Source: Batrachochytrium dendrobatidis JAM81 (Eukaryota > Chytridiomycota > Chytridiomycetes > Rhizophydiales). Taken from it: DNA of 64,000 nt. Positions 48,301-60,637 of this stretch are shown here, one piece after another (position 1 is the stretch's first letter; each line of letters begins with the position of its first letter). The stretch covers positions 193,501 through 257,500 of the forward strand of contig NW_006281117.1 in the NCBI RefSeq assembly GCF_000203795.2. The letters are read 5' to 3'. The translations under genes and the position numbers were made by a program. The notes beneath the pieces were generated by a model. The model made no database searches. It worked only from the letters and a program-made list of their open reading frames with translations, and was not told the origin of the DNA.

Positions 48301-51037
48301 CATTTGCTGCTCAATTGTGTTGTAGAAATACGCAACCTGCTTCAAGACAACACCGTGTCGATATAACTTTTGAGCAGAATCAGCAGACTGCTGGATTTGA
48401 GCAGAGACAGGAAACCCCATTGCAATCAAAAGCCGAATTTCTCGAAATAGTGTTACTAAATGATCTCCATAATTAACCACTAGTTTTCCACTAGAGTAAT
48501 CCAACTCCATAAGTCTGCCAAACTGAGATGGTGACAATGCGCTATCTTTATCTTTTAAATCGTTCATGGTTTGCAGTGACCATACTTCAAACTGCTCACG
48601 CTCATATTTACGCAACTCATCATAAAGCTCGCTGGAAAGAAGTTGATATGAAGACTTGGCTCCAATCAATGATGTCACAATTTGATTGGTTTCCTGAACT
48701 TTGGTAATGGCTTGACGAGCCCAGACAATATCTGTGATAAGATTAGGAAAGTTTCGACCTTTTGGGGTATTTGAATGATGTGAGCGACTTTTAAACTCGT
48801 TTTGAATCGATTTAAGGGAAGTTGAAAGTTGACCCAGAAGCATTTCACGCTCGGCGACGAGATGGCGAAAAATGGTTTCTCTACTAACAAGATCGCGATA
48901 TTTTTTAAACTCGCGCATTAGCTGTCCAGGCTGTGTTTGTAATTTATCAAAAATACTAGCAAGTCGTTGGGCACATTGTGTTTCGGTTGGTTTAATAGCA
49001 TGGTTGTACTGAGCAGTAGCAGCCTATAAAGTATCAAAACATGATTTATATGTAAAACTATTAGTGCACACATGTTTGTATTCAAACGACCAGTCAATCG
49101 CCTTTAAATAAAAAAACTTACAGACCAGGCCAATTCGACTCCCTTGCTACATTGAAAAATGTTCAATCTTGAAAACGGCTTGAATATATTATCTACTTGA
49201 ATGTCTTTGCTTTCTTCAGATTGAACAAGATCCATCATAATATCATGGGATACTCGAAGAGAAATTATTTTACTGATACGATCACAAAGTTCGTTAGCAG
49301 AATGACTGTAAAATGGTTCGTCACCCCATGGGTTTGGTGAAAACAAAGCCCAAAACGTTCCAGTAAGAGACTTTAAAATTTCAACCCATCGGCCAAGTGC
49401 ATCGCTTGCCAAAACCAGCTCGTCTTTGATCTAATGTAATTATTTTGATTTAATACACACATGACATACTATGTAAAAAATACTCCCGATCCCACAATTA
49501 TGAATTCATGGTTACCTGTGGCAATGGCTCCATCATAACTTCACGGTCACCGATTTTTGCTTGAATCACACCAATGATTTGCTCCGATATAAGATCCAAC
49601 AGATGCATCATTCTAGATTTTGGATAAGGCGAGTATTCATGTTGTCGCCTAATAAGTACAACACATGTTAGATTCAATACTATTCCAATTGCTATTGATT
49701 ATGTTTGAGCAGACGTTTGCTTGCCATAGATCATCCAACGCATCGTGACTTTTTTCCACAAGCTCCATGAGTGTTGAAAACGACTCGTTGCTACACATTT
49801 ATTAAAGTGTATTAGAATCTGCAATTTATATTCCAAAATAAACCATTCACGCACAGTTGTTTATCAAAATCAGCCTTGAGTGGCTGTAGAGTGGTACTGA
49901 AATAAACTGCCCGTTTACACTCTGCAGTAGAAGCGTCTTTTTTTAAAGCCATTTCTTGCCAATACGTATATTCATCATTTACACTGGCAATGGATTCAAA
50001 GCTGGACTCTGTTATAGTTCATACAATAGCATTTCAATTAGAACGACAAGCATGCATTGTATTAGCAATCAATATATTGATACTCGATTAGACTCACCAA
50101 GAGATGATTTCAAATCAGATGTGTTACGAAGAGTACTGGCTAATCCTTCGTCGAGATCAACCAAGAGCCGTTGTAGTTTTGAGTTCATTCCCCATTTTCC
50201 AGTTCTAATTTAGATATTTAGAAATCGTGATAATAAAAATAAGTTGGTACCATTTGTTAAGCGTATCATGACATCATGCAAACAAATCTACAGCATACTT
50301 TTGGAGAATTGGAGCATAGACTGAATGCACGGATTGATAGAGTGTATTTACGGGTGTGTCTTGCAGTTGAGTAACCCATACAATTTCTGCCATATTGGCA
50401 GACGTGACTACTGCTGGTCTTGTTTTAGAAATAATAATGGTTTTGAAGGCATTGTTAATGCTGTCCAAGTCAATACTGCATGTCACTGCACCAGTCTAAT
50501 TTAATACAAATAATGAACGAGGCTTGTCAGCATGGCATCACAGTATGAATACTAGAATAAGTAGCAAATTCAGCAATTATGTTCCGTTCATATAAAAACG
50601 CAACAAGTCGTTTATTCACGTCGAGTTCATCAACTAGCAAAGCTGTCTGCTTGCATCGAATCATCTATATACTTGAACCGTATCTACTACTAGCTACGAA
50701 TGCAAGCCCAAAAAGACACAAATTCATCATATGTGCAAAATTGCTGCTTCGTCCACCACTCCAGCAAAATAAACTGTAGCCTACATACCTCAATGTTAAG
50801 CGAAATGGCAACCATAGATACATTCACGTCTCCAATAAACTGCTGTAGTTCTTTCGATGACCCTATTGCCTCAAAGGGTCCGTTGACGTTGTCATTTGCC
50901 ATATGAATCCCCACCAGTTTTTGTATCCATACACTAGCTTCCATGATTGGAGCTGCTGTTGATTCAAGTTTTAGTCGCGTATGAAACAGTTGGAAGACTT
51001 GAATGTGGTAATTGGTCGCGCTATAAAAGTCCGACAT
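36333..51037 (-). CDS. DYNC2H1: Cytoplasmic dynein-2 heavy chain (retrograde IFT motor)
   Basis: 23 exons, 4309 aa, close to the family's usual length. Exons: 51037-50789, 50646-50542, 50495-50299, 50204-50098, 50008-49855, 49790-49725, 49648-49516, 49430-49122, 49023-39415 (9609 nt), 39350-39241, 39161-39103, 39044-38854, 38779-38533, 38464-38259, 38169-38031, 37938-37885, 37797-37643, 37577-37494, 37414-37334, 37254-37112, 37028-36841, 36745-36549, 36479-36333. The tail has VNTLYQSVHSVYAPIL and YSPYPKSRM, typical of dynein-2. AAA1 has GPAGTGKTE (about residue 1730) and CFDEFNR; AAA2 GPSGSGKST; AAA3 GSEGAGKYT; AAA4 has GRPGIPYVN, lacking a Walker A Lys. Then the stalk coiled coil, AAA5-6 and the C-terminal domain. 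It drives retrograde transport in the zoospore flagellum. Three introns are GC-AG; the 46-nt intron 2 is the least certain. Confidence 0.95.
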
Positions 51038-51218
51038 TGCATGTTTACATCAGTCTACAATTCACGCTGCCAAATATAAAAGTGAACCAACTGAAAATAA
51101 ACATGGAAATCTAGATCAGACATGAAAAACAGTACAAGTATAGCTCTCATATCAAGACACTGATCTAAACTCTATCACTTGTTTGTTTATTAAGCTGCTA
51201 AATTGGTCATTTCACAAG

Positions 51219-54200
51219 TTACATCTTGGCAGAAATTCCAGAGTTTGGGACAACTGTTCGGTGGGTAGACACTTTTGGTTTCCTACTTGTAAGAATAGGG
51301 TTTTCTATTTTTCTAATCTCCATTTGGGTCCGACACAACTGAGCACGTAAAATGTCGAGTTCAGGCAAGGGAACAGGCAAGGGTGGTGTCCATGTATTTG
51401 CTTTTTTAAACTTTTCGACCATTTGAGTAACAGATTCAAGCTCGGGACCATATGGGTTCTTTTTCGATAAAAAGGATTTTAGTCGTTCAATCGTCTCATT
51501 GACAGTGAGTGATCTCCCTGGAGGAATGGGAGAGCCGTTGGAAGGAGTCACGCACTGCATGTCTACTTCTTTTCGCAAGCAATGATCGACATCTACTAGG
51601 GAGAAGAATGCGACATTCTACTCAATAAAAAATTTAAATGAATAAATTATATCTAGCTATGCTCGTAAGCATACTACACTCTATAATGTAAGCCATACTC
51701 ACCAGAGGTAAATCATGCAACCCAAGCCGACTTGAAAACATAGCGCGTGTCCATAAGTTACTGATGTGCAAAGCAAGACAGGCAAGATCAACATGCTCAT
51801 CTTTGATGATATAACGAACCTCGTCGTGGATACTAATCAGAAACCGGCCATCAATATTAAGTCGGCGCATAAGATAATTCATGGAAATGAGAAGAAGATG
51901 CAAGTAGTCTACTCCTGATGATTGAACTGCCCAATTGATTCGACTTGGCATAAACTTGATGAAAAAGTATAAATTCACAGATACCATATCAGTCTTGAAT
52001 GTATCAAATAAAACTAAAGTACGTAACATACCTGATTCCGAACATTTTGAGGCATTAAAGCATCTGGAATTTGACAACCAAGAATAGGTGTACGTGGATC
52101 AGAGTATGTTGCAATCCAATCCAATGTATTAAACATCATCGATTCTGTACCGCCATGCCATAAATTATCGAACCTGCCAAGACTTCTATGTCGCCGACCC
52201 TTGGTGCTCTTGTAAAGTTGTTCTGCCTTTTTTTCAGCCATTTCTCGTGTCAAATTTGAATTGCCTTGCATGAGCAGCTGAACTGCATATCGAATACCAG
52301 CTCCATAAATCCGCCCATAGTTGAAGACTTTGGATTGGTTACGTGAAATACCAAGAATTTTTCCAGTCGTAGAATGCAAATCAGTGCCAGCAGCTTTTGC
52401 ACCTTGCAATGTCATAAACCCAATTGCAGTGCTACCGTGCTGGCCAAACTGTGCATCTCCAAATACTGAAGCGATCCACAGTTCTTCACTATCCACATCT
52501 GCACCCACGAGTGAATATCCTTTTGCAGGCATTATCATGGACTTGACCTCTGAACCAATACGATTTTCTTTGGCGTTAGATGCAGTCATCCACAACGGCT
52601 CAACAGCTCGACGAGTAATGGTGCCCATGGGAATAGTGCAGGGTAAAATTACACCAATATTGTCGTCATTTGCATGAGAAGCGTATCCCAATGGTTGTTT
52701 AGCCGAATCCCAAACAATAAACTGGCCGTTGATGCGTGCACGAGATGAGATCCAATATGTGCATTGTGCGTGTTTTTCAAGAATATTCTGTGCCTCTGGG
52801 ACTGCAGACGTAAGTATTCCCTTTTCAAAGTGAGTAATATATGGTTTAGACAACGGATTTCCACAGTTTTGATTTTCGCCATTTGTATGGGGAATGCGAA
52901 AATATGCATTCTCTTCATCAAACGTGGCAATTGGATCATAGGCTTTATCTTTTGGATCCACGCTGAATGAAAGTTGCAGTTTAAGACATTCTGAATCAGG
53001 GGGGATATCCTTGACTGGACGACGATACATCCATCCATACGCACGACAGTATGAAATAGGAAATCCGTCCCAATTCATTCGAAGTAGATATGGAACAATG
53101 CGCCTGCTTGTACTCAGTAAAAGACGCTTATTACTCGAATCCCATTGATCACAATACCATTTAGGTTTGTCTATCAAATGTGCATCGCCCTTGGACTTGA
53201 ATGGACGAGCAGGATGCACTATAGATCCATCTTTTGAAGAGTACTTGGGCATGGTTAAACGAACTTTTTTAGGAGTCCAGTCTAAAAACTTGAACCAAGG
53301 ATCGTTCTTGTAAGCTTCGCCTTCAGCCAAAGCCAAAGCACTTTCTGCCAAAGCAGACAAATCATGCTCGATGCTCTGTTGAGTGTTGGAGCAAATATTT
53401 TCACAGCGATCCACAAATTGTTTCCAATCGGAAGTTACTGTCAAGTAGGATTTGCCCATATGCAACACGCCAGCAAAGGATGCAGGATGAGGGCATTTTA
53501 CTTCGAAACGCGGAAACAAAAATCCAAAAAGCTCGTGAGTGACCTTGACATCCTCTGCACAATAACTCATAAGAGTTTGAAAAAGTGCCGGATCATCAAA
53601 CTGTGACATATCTGAAGAAGAAAAATAATCTCGTACGGCCTTGTCAACTTTACGCTTCAAATGCAATTTTGCCACTTCAAAAAGACTATTTACAGAAGTT
53701 TTTGTAAGCCATGGATTGGCATCAGCCAGCTCCAAATCAGTCATTCCATTTACCAAGGGTGAAGGAGGAGGTGTTGCGTATTCGTCTTCAAATTCCATTT
53801 TGTCTTGAGCTATTTTTGATTTACGGTATTGAGTCCAAAGCATTCTCTGCTGAGAAGACATGCCAGAAACAGCACAATGCAAACTCATAGTATCAATCAA
53901 GGCGTTTTTTGTTGACTCAGATTGATACTCTTCCAAGATACGAGCACGATCATAGGATACATTGTGACCAACAATGATTCGAGGAATGTCAGTTTTTCCA
54001 AAGGAAATCAGATCCTGACATGGCTGTACACCACCACAGATTGCAGGTGAGCACCACGAATACCACGAAGTAGCAGATGCAGCAATGGCGATTGTAGGAA
54101 ATAAACTGATTTTATACATGACTTCGACATCAAAGACAAGAGCTTCCCCAAAAGGCGGGTGCTATTCAATAGTATGATTTTTGATATATTAGTTTAAATG

Positions 54201-55123
54201 ATTGATTACAAAGAAATCAATACCATTATGGAGGATTGAGAGAATATGAACGTATATTCAATTGAGAATGTAAACAATATGCTGATAATTGGTTCGAAAC
54301 ACGATGAAATTCGATATGAAGAATAGTTTGTAGACATCAAACAAGACAGAATATAAACCATTAAATATTACATTTATCAAAGTAGTGGATCCATCTGAAC
54401 TGTATTGAGTCCAACCGGCAGATTTAATCCAAGTTTTGGGCATATCAGGCAGATTGGAAGCAGCAAATTTACGAGTTTGAGATAGATAAGGTTCAGCCTG
54501 TTCCAAAGAAATGATTCTAAAATGTTCTTCGATAGTAGCCATGGATGGATCGGTGTAAGCTGTAACGAGTGGAGGGAGTGGCAGATCTATTTCGGGAAGC
54601 GGAGCCAAATTTTTGCCAAGAAGATCATGATCAGATAAATGTTTTTTTGAGAGTTCCAATGCAGTCTCGGCCTTGGTAGTGGAATGAGTTGACAAGGCAA
54701 CAATGCGAGGTTTATTGTCACGAGCAACGATCTTGGAAGTATTGTCAGAAATGGCGGTTGATTTATTATAGTATTTGGGAAAGACTTGACGATAAAGGGA
54801 ATTTGACAGCATTTGAATGCCAAGTGGATTGAATCGAGACGAACTGTTAGAAGTGCAGTTTGAATCTGAAGTGAATGGAACATCCTGAACAGGATTGTTT
54901 AAGTTAATATTAGAAGAGAATACGACAGAGTTATAAATACGAATGGAAGAGCGACTGAGTGATGAGTCGGAAAGTAACGTTTGATTTTGACGAATGAGTC
55001 TGGAAGAGTTTGGAATATAACGAAAGAGTGACCTATTATATAACCAAAGTAGATGAAAATGTTAGTATGAAGTAGATATGCAAGATACTGCTTGAGGATG
55101 ACAAACCAGTTAATTCGATGCAT
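51219..55123 (-). CDS. Mitochondrial DNA polymerase gamma, catalytic subunit
   Basis: Five exons: 55123-55089, 55032-54372, 54161-52032, 51954-51703, 51617-51219 (1158 aa). The N-terminus is rich in Arg, Ser and Asn with almost no acids, as in a mitochondrial presequence. The 3'-5' exonuclease shows Exo I (LVFDVEV), Exo II ([11 protein letters not shown]) and Exo III ([13 protein letters not shown]). The family A polymerase shows motif A ([17 protein letters not shown]), motif B ([16 protein letters not shown]) and motif C (IHDEVRY), so both activities appear intact. It replicates mitochondrial DNA. The 3' exon ([19 protein letters not shown]) belongs to the polymerase end and is not a separate gene. 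It lies 181 bp downstream of the dynein-2 start on the same strand and is divergent from TPP2. Confidence 0.95.
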
Positions 55124-55547
55124 TTTATTGGTCGTATTTCACGTAATGAAGTTCAAATTGCCGAATTTTCTCGTTTAAAATTCACATCAAATTTGAATAT
55201 TAATTCAAGCTGAAGAATCTTTTAATAAATTGTATTCTTGTGTAATTGGTAACATGAAACTGTTTAAATTTCTGTTTTGAATAATTCGAGTTTTTAGAAT
55301 TCAAGAATAACTGAGTGAATTTGGTATTCAACAAAAAAGAAATTCAAAATTTTAGTTGGATTGTATCATTATGACGTATTCTGTCTTTATTAAAACCAAT
55401 TTTAAGCAACATATTCTGCTGTTGCTTATTCCAGAACAAAGTTGGAATGTAAAATGTTTGACTTGACAGAATTCTTTGAAAATACTTCATGACCACGTGA
55501 CTGTGGAAACTCGTAATTCGATAAATGCGAAGTTTACTCGATAAGAA
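55124..55547. promoter_or_regulatory. Divergent promoter region of Pol gamma and TPP2
   Basis: 424 bp of strongly AT-rich sequence between the two start codons, with repeated AATTC/GAATT words (for example GAATTCAAG near 55297 and AATTC near 55360). No defined regulatory site is recognised. Confidence 0.5.
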
Positions 55548-58500
55548 ATGACTGATAAAACGATGAGTAGATCTGCGTTTCCTGTTGAAGGTTTACTGCC
55601 AAAGAATGAGACCGAAGCTGCCATGTTTATTTCCTCTAATCCCGAGATGGATGGAAGAGGAACCGTCATTGCTATTCTTGACACTGGTAACACTATCAAA
55701 TCTCATTCATAAAGCATTCATGTTAGATTGAAGATGGTTAACTTGAGCATTCCTTGTTATTCTCAAATTTCCTCGTCTAATTAGGTGTCGATCCCGGTGC
55801 TCCCGGTTTACAAGTAACCAGTCATGGACTACTGAAAATAATTCATTTGATTGATTGCACCGGGTATTCATTGCTTTTTGGATTACAATCCATTCCATTC
55901 AATTCATTCCTAAAATGACCTTCTAATTCAGTTTTTATATTCTACAGTGCTGGTGATGTTCCCTGTTCAACTGTCGTTGAACCCACTCCGAATGCTGATG
56001 TCACTACATCTTCATTGGGTACCATTGTTGGTCTTTCTGGTCGTACTCTTACTTTAGGAAACTGGAATTGTCCTACAAACAAGTTCCGGTTAGGTCTGAA
56101 ACACTCTTCTGACCTTTATCCTGGCCCACTTGTGGATAGACTTGAAAAGGTTTTTGATTCTCAACCATGTACGCATTCCATGTGGATTCTCTAACAAACT
56201 GCACTAAACTTGATTCAGAGCTCAAAAGAAAAAACACTCATCAGTCATCATGCTCTTCTCACTCAAACTGAAGCTCTGGCTGTCACAGCCGACAATTCTA
56301 CTGCTACGGATGACAATGCCATTCTAACCAAGAATGACCAAAAAGCTCGTGTTGAAGTCTTGAAAGATTTCATGAAAAATCACGAGGATCCGGGTATTCT
56401 TATGGTAACTTTACTCGAGTGCGCTAAGCGACCCTTTCATACTATTACTCACTCTTGTCATTCTAAAATAGGATTGTGTGGTGTTCCACGATGGAAAAAC
56501 CTGGCGTGCAGCAATTGATGTCAACGAGACTGGAGATTTGACAAATGTTACAACATTGGCATCCTACTCGGAAGAACACCAGCATCTCTGCTTTGGTGAC
56601 GATTCAATGCTCAATTACTCTGTCAATATTTACGATGAGGGTCAAATGCTTAGCATTGTTACTTTGGCTGGTATTTTATTTTATTTCCAAACTATTTAAA
56701 TTCGTGCATACTTTTACGCTCCAATTATTCATCACACTGATCACGATCTCTTAATATTTGATCTTTAAAAGGTTCTCATGGTACCCACGTTGCTGCTATT
56801 TCTGCCGCAAACTATCCCGAAGACTCTCGTTTGAATGGCGTATGATTTTAATGCTTTGATCCATCATCACTCTGCCTTCTACCAAGTCTATTTACTGATT
56901 CTTTTGCTATACATCTGGTTAAATCATAGATTGCTCCAGGTGCTCAAATCGTTTCTCTCAAAATTGGCGATACCCGTTTGGGTTCTATGGAAACTGGCGC
57001 TGGTCTGGTTCGTGCTGCTATTGAACTTGCGCGCTTAAATATTGATCTTGCCAATATTTCCTATGGAGAAGCTGCTGCTATTCCAGATACTGGTCGCTTC
57101 ATTGAATTACTTCGTGATGAAGTCATCAATAAAAAAGGTTGCATTGTAGTCGCCTCTGGCGGTAATGCTGGACCAGCACTGACTACTGTGGGTGCTCCGG
57201 GTGGTACTGGAAGCGCTGTTATTGGTGTGGGTGCGTATGTCAGTCACTCCATGATGGATGCAGAGTATGCTTTATTAGATAAAGTTGAAGAGCGTGCTTA
57301 CACTTGGTCTTCGCGTGGCCCATCCAGCGATGGTGATATAGGTGTTGACATCTTTGCTCCTGGCGCTGCCATCACCAGTGTACCTCAATACACGATTCAG
57401 CGTTCTCAGCTAATGAACGGAACATCCATGTCTAGTCCAAACTGTTGTGGATGTCTGGCACTTTTACTTTCGGGTCTAAAAGCTAAGCAAATTCCGTATA
57501 CTCCCTATCTTATCAAAGCTGCCATCCAAGCCACTGGAAAAGACATCAAAGATCCCTTTGGTATTCGCTTTGTTCAGGTACAAAAGGCATGGAATTATTT
57601 GACTGATACTGCTCAAGGCTATCTTCCATCGACCCTTCACTATGCTATTACCATCCCCGAAAGGGATGATGCTCGTGGTATATACTTGCGCGATATCGTA
57701 GAAACAAGCGAATTGCAACAGCTTGCTGTCAAAGTGAGCCCTGTTTTTCCTCGCAAAGACGAACCTTCGCAAAACCTGTCCAAACTATCCATGGAAGTCC
57801 AGGTTTTACTCAAATGTTCTGATCGCTGGATTTCGGCACCTAATTTTGTGCTTCTTAACAATTCTGGTCGTGCATTCAATATTCGTGTGGATCCTACTCA
57901 ACTTCGTCCAGGTTTCCACTACGGTACCATCACTGGATATGATGCCAACAAGCCAGAAGTTGGATCTATTTTTACCATTCCCATTACGGTGTGTAAGCCT
58001 GAGGTCGTCACTAGCGCGCTGACCGAAACTTCCTGCTATGTCAAATATGATTCTTTGAGCTTTAAATCTGGCGATATTCAACGTCACTTTGTTCACGTTC
58101 CTCTTGGAGCCAACTTTGCGGGTAAGTGTAGAGTAATTTGGTGATATTTAATTTTGAACATAATTCTATAATATAATGATTGGATTCTAAGTATTTTTGT
58201 GAATACTTTTCATGGTATTAGAGCTTATTATGCGATCAGAAGGACGCCAAACTTCAGCCAACTTTTATGTCCACATGCTGCAGCTGCATCCACAATCTCG
58301 CTATCCAATGTACGAAAAAAAGTACACCTTTTCACTCAACTCTGTTGGTTCTGGAGCAATGAACGAAGACTCTGTTTATCGCAAACACTTTAGTGTGCTA
58401 CCAAATGTTACTATTGAACTTTGCCTTGCGCAGTTTTGGTCGAGTCTGGATCCATCAACCGTGTCGGTTGAGCTTAAATTTCATGGACTTTTGGCATCTG

Positions 58501-60250
58501 CTTCCGCATCCACAACTGGTGGGAACGGTCTTTCAAGTGGAAGCGGCGGTGATCTGATGTATATCAACCCGGGAAGCAATGGATTTGCCCGTGTAGATAT
58601 CACTGCTCCTGTTCGCAACGAATCTATTTCGCCCAGTATATCTTTAGATACTCTTCGCAAAAGCATACGTCCAACTGATTTTACTATTTCCCCTCTCAAA
58701 TCGCGCGATGTACTGCCCGATACTCGTCAACTTCATCAACTCGTGCTGACCTACTCTACAAAGATAAATGAGAGTGGTTCGATCACGCCCCGCTTTCCCC
58801 GCATGAATAACATGCTCTATGACTCCTCTCTTGAAAACTTTGGTTTGTTTGGTAAGTACAAGTTTGTCAATCACTGCATCCAATCCGAGCACATCTATAT
58901 TCTTTGTATGCTTTAATCATCCTGTTAACAAACACGGGTTTCATTTTTTCTAGTTTTTGACTCCAACAAGCGGACAATTGCCTTTAGAGTATGTTTTTAT
59001 TTAATTTGAATATCTCATTAATATTTTTTGATTTCTTGATCATTGTTTATTGATTACAACCATTCTATGTTTAGGACATTTACCCCAAAGCGATCAAAGC
59101 CCTGGAGGGTACATATACGTTCCGCGCTCAAGTTGTATCTCACTCTCTTGACGTCCTTGAAAAGCTACAGTCGATGCCACTTGTGTTGGATATTGCTTTA
59201 TCTAAATCAGTGTCGCTGTCTATTTACAACTCATTGGCTGGAGCCATCTCTGAAGACGCAGCAATGTCTTACAAACGAAAAACACTTTTGCGTGGACAGC
59301 GTTCTGTATTCTGGGTTGGAGATATTGCTTCTAATTCGGTTCCCAAAGATGCCAAGCATGGTGATTTGCTTGTAGGCAAGCTTGATCTTACCTCTACTAA
59401 AATTGATGGAGACTTGTACCCAGTTGCCTATCTTGTTTCTCCCGAAATCAAAAAAGACGCTTCCAATGACATTACGTTGGCAGGTGAAAAAGAACCTATC
59501 AAGGAAGATGCTACTTTGATTACCGAGGCAGTCCGTGATTTGGAGATTTCGTGGATCAAAAAACTCAAGAGTGATGAAGAACGAAAACTGTTACTTTCCA
59601 AGCTTGAAAAAGAAAACCCGACTCACTTGCCACTTTTTAAGCAAAAACTAGAGCAGCTTACTGAAAAGTCTACTCAGTTTTCCTCTGCAACCCCCATGTC
59701 GGATGAGCTTTCTTCTCAGATTCTTGCCACTACGCTGCAGATCATTAACATCATTGATGAAGGCAGCGTTGCCAAATACTTTGGTGTTCAACATGACGTA
59801 GCACAAGGTGGTGAAAAGATGCGTACGGAGAAATCGGAAATGGAGGCAAAAAAAGAACTACTGATCATGGCTTACAGATGGAAATCTGCAGCTTATTATA
59901 GCATGCTTGATACAACCAAGGAGCGCGCAGAGCAGTCCACTCTTTTTGTTGAAGCTTTGGCTAAATACGCTGAATGGCTTCCTTCCTCCTCAGCTGCCGA
60001 TGGCTATTACATATTGCTTTCTGCATGCCGTAACAGACTTCGTGGGCATCACGGTCTTGCCCTCAAATCGCTCAACAAGTTTATTGCCGATAGAAAAAAT
60101 GTGTCTACTGAAGAAGCAGGCAAGAATCTCTGGAAGGCTGCTATTGAATTGCGTGTGTCCATTCTTAATGAGCTCGGATGGAACATGTGGGCTGACTACG
60201 AGTCCAAGTGGAAATCCTTGAAATTCCCCACCGAGTATGCTTCTTTTTAA
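55548..60250 (+). CDS. TPP2: Tripeptidyl peptidase II
   Basis: Ten exons: 55548-55686, 55785-55863, 55948-56149, 56219-56404, 56472-56670, 56772-56839, 56930-58121, 58222-58851, 58954-58988, 59075-60250 (1301 aa). The start region [17 protein letters not shown] matches TPP2. The subtilisin domain has catalytic Asp45 ([12 protein letters not shown], split by intron 1), the TPP2-specific long insert between Asp and His, His271 (GSHGTHVA), oxyanion Asn about 370 (ASGGNAGP) and Ser about 457 (NGTSMSSPN). A long TPP2 C-terminal region follows. It is a giant cytosolic serine peptidase that trims tripeptides from proteasome products. Intron 3 has a modest donor (AAG|GTTTTT), selected because the usual-looking GTACGC site gives a stop. 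Confidence 0.94.
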
Positions 60251-60637
60251 CTAAAACAATGAGGTGGGAGCATCTTCAAAAAATGTCATCGGATTTGGAT
60301 CTAATTTTGAATACTGGCCTTTTATAAATACAGAACGTTGATCAGTCTTTTATGATTGGCTATTCTAATTTTTAATCTCTAATAGATTGCAAATATATGA
60401 CATGATTGGAAGATGGAATGAATTTATTGTTTATTTGATGAATAACCCGGAAATTAAATGCTATTGATACCAAAATCAGGCAATAACACGTTCATTGACA
60501 TTCGAATCGGGATGATGACCGAGTATCAACAAGGTTGCGAATCAGCTTGCATTCAAGCCAAAAAATCGTTATTTTCACAAAGTTGACCCCATCCCTGTAT
60601 ATTCATATCTGATACAAATTATAGTGGGGACAAAACA
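60251..60637. other. Intergenic between convergent TPP2 and DYRK genes
   Basis: 387 bp between two stop codons, AT-rich, with TTTATAAATAC-like polyadenylation context near 60320. No gene or repeat recognised. Confidence 0.5.

Noticed and set aside
51219..51617. A separate small gene downstream of Pol gamma
   Set aside because: The sequence [19 protein letters not shown] is the Pol gamma C-terminus and joins in phase with the previous exon.
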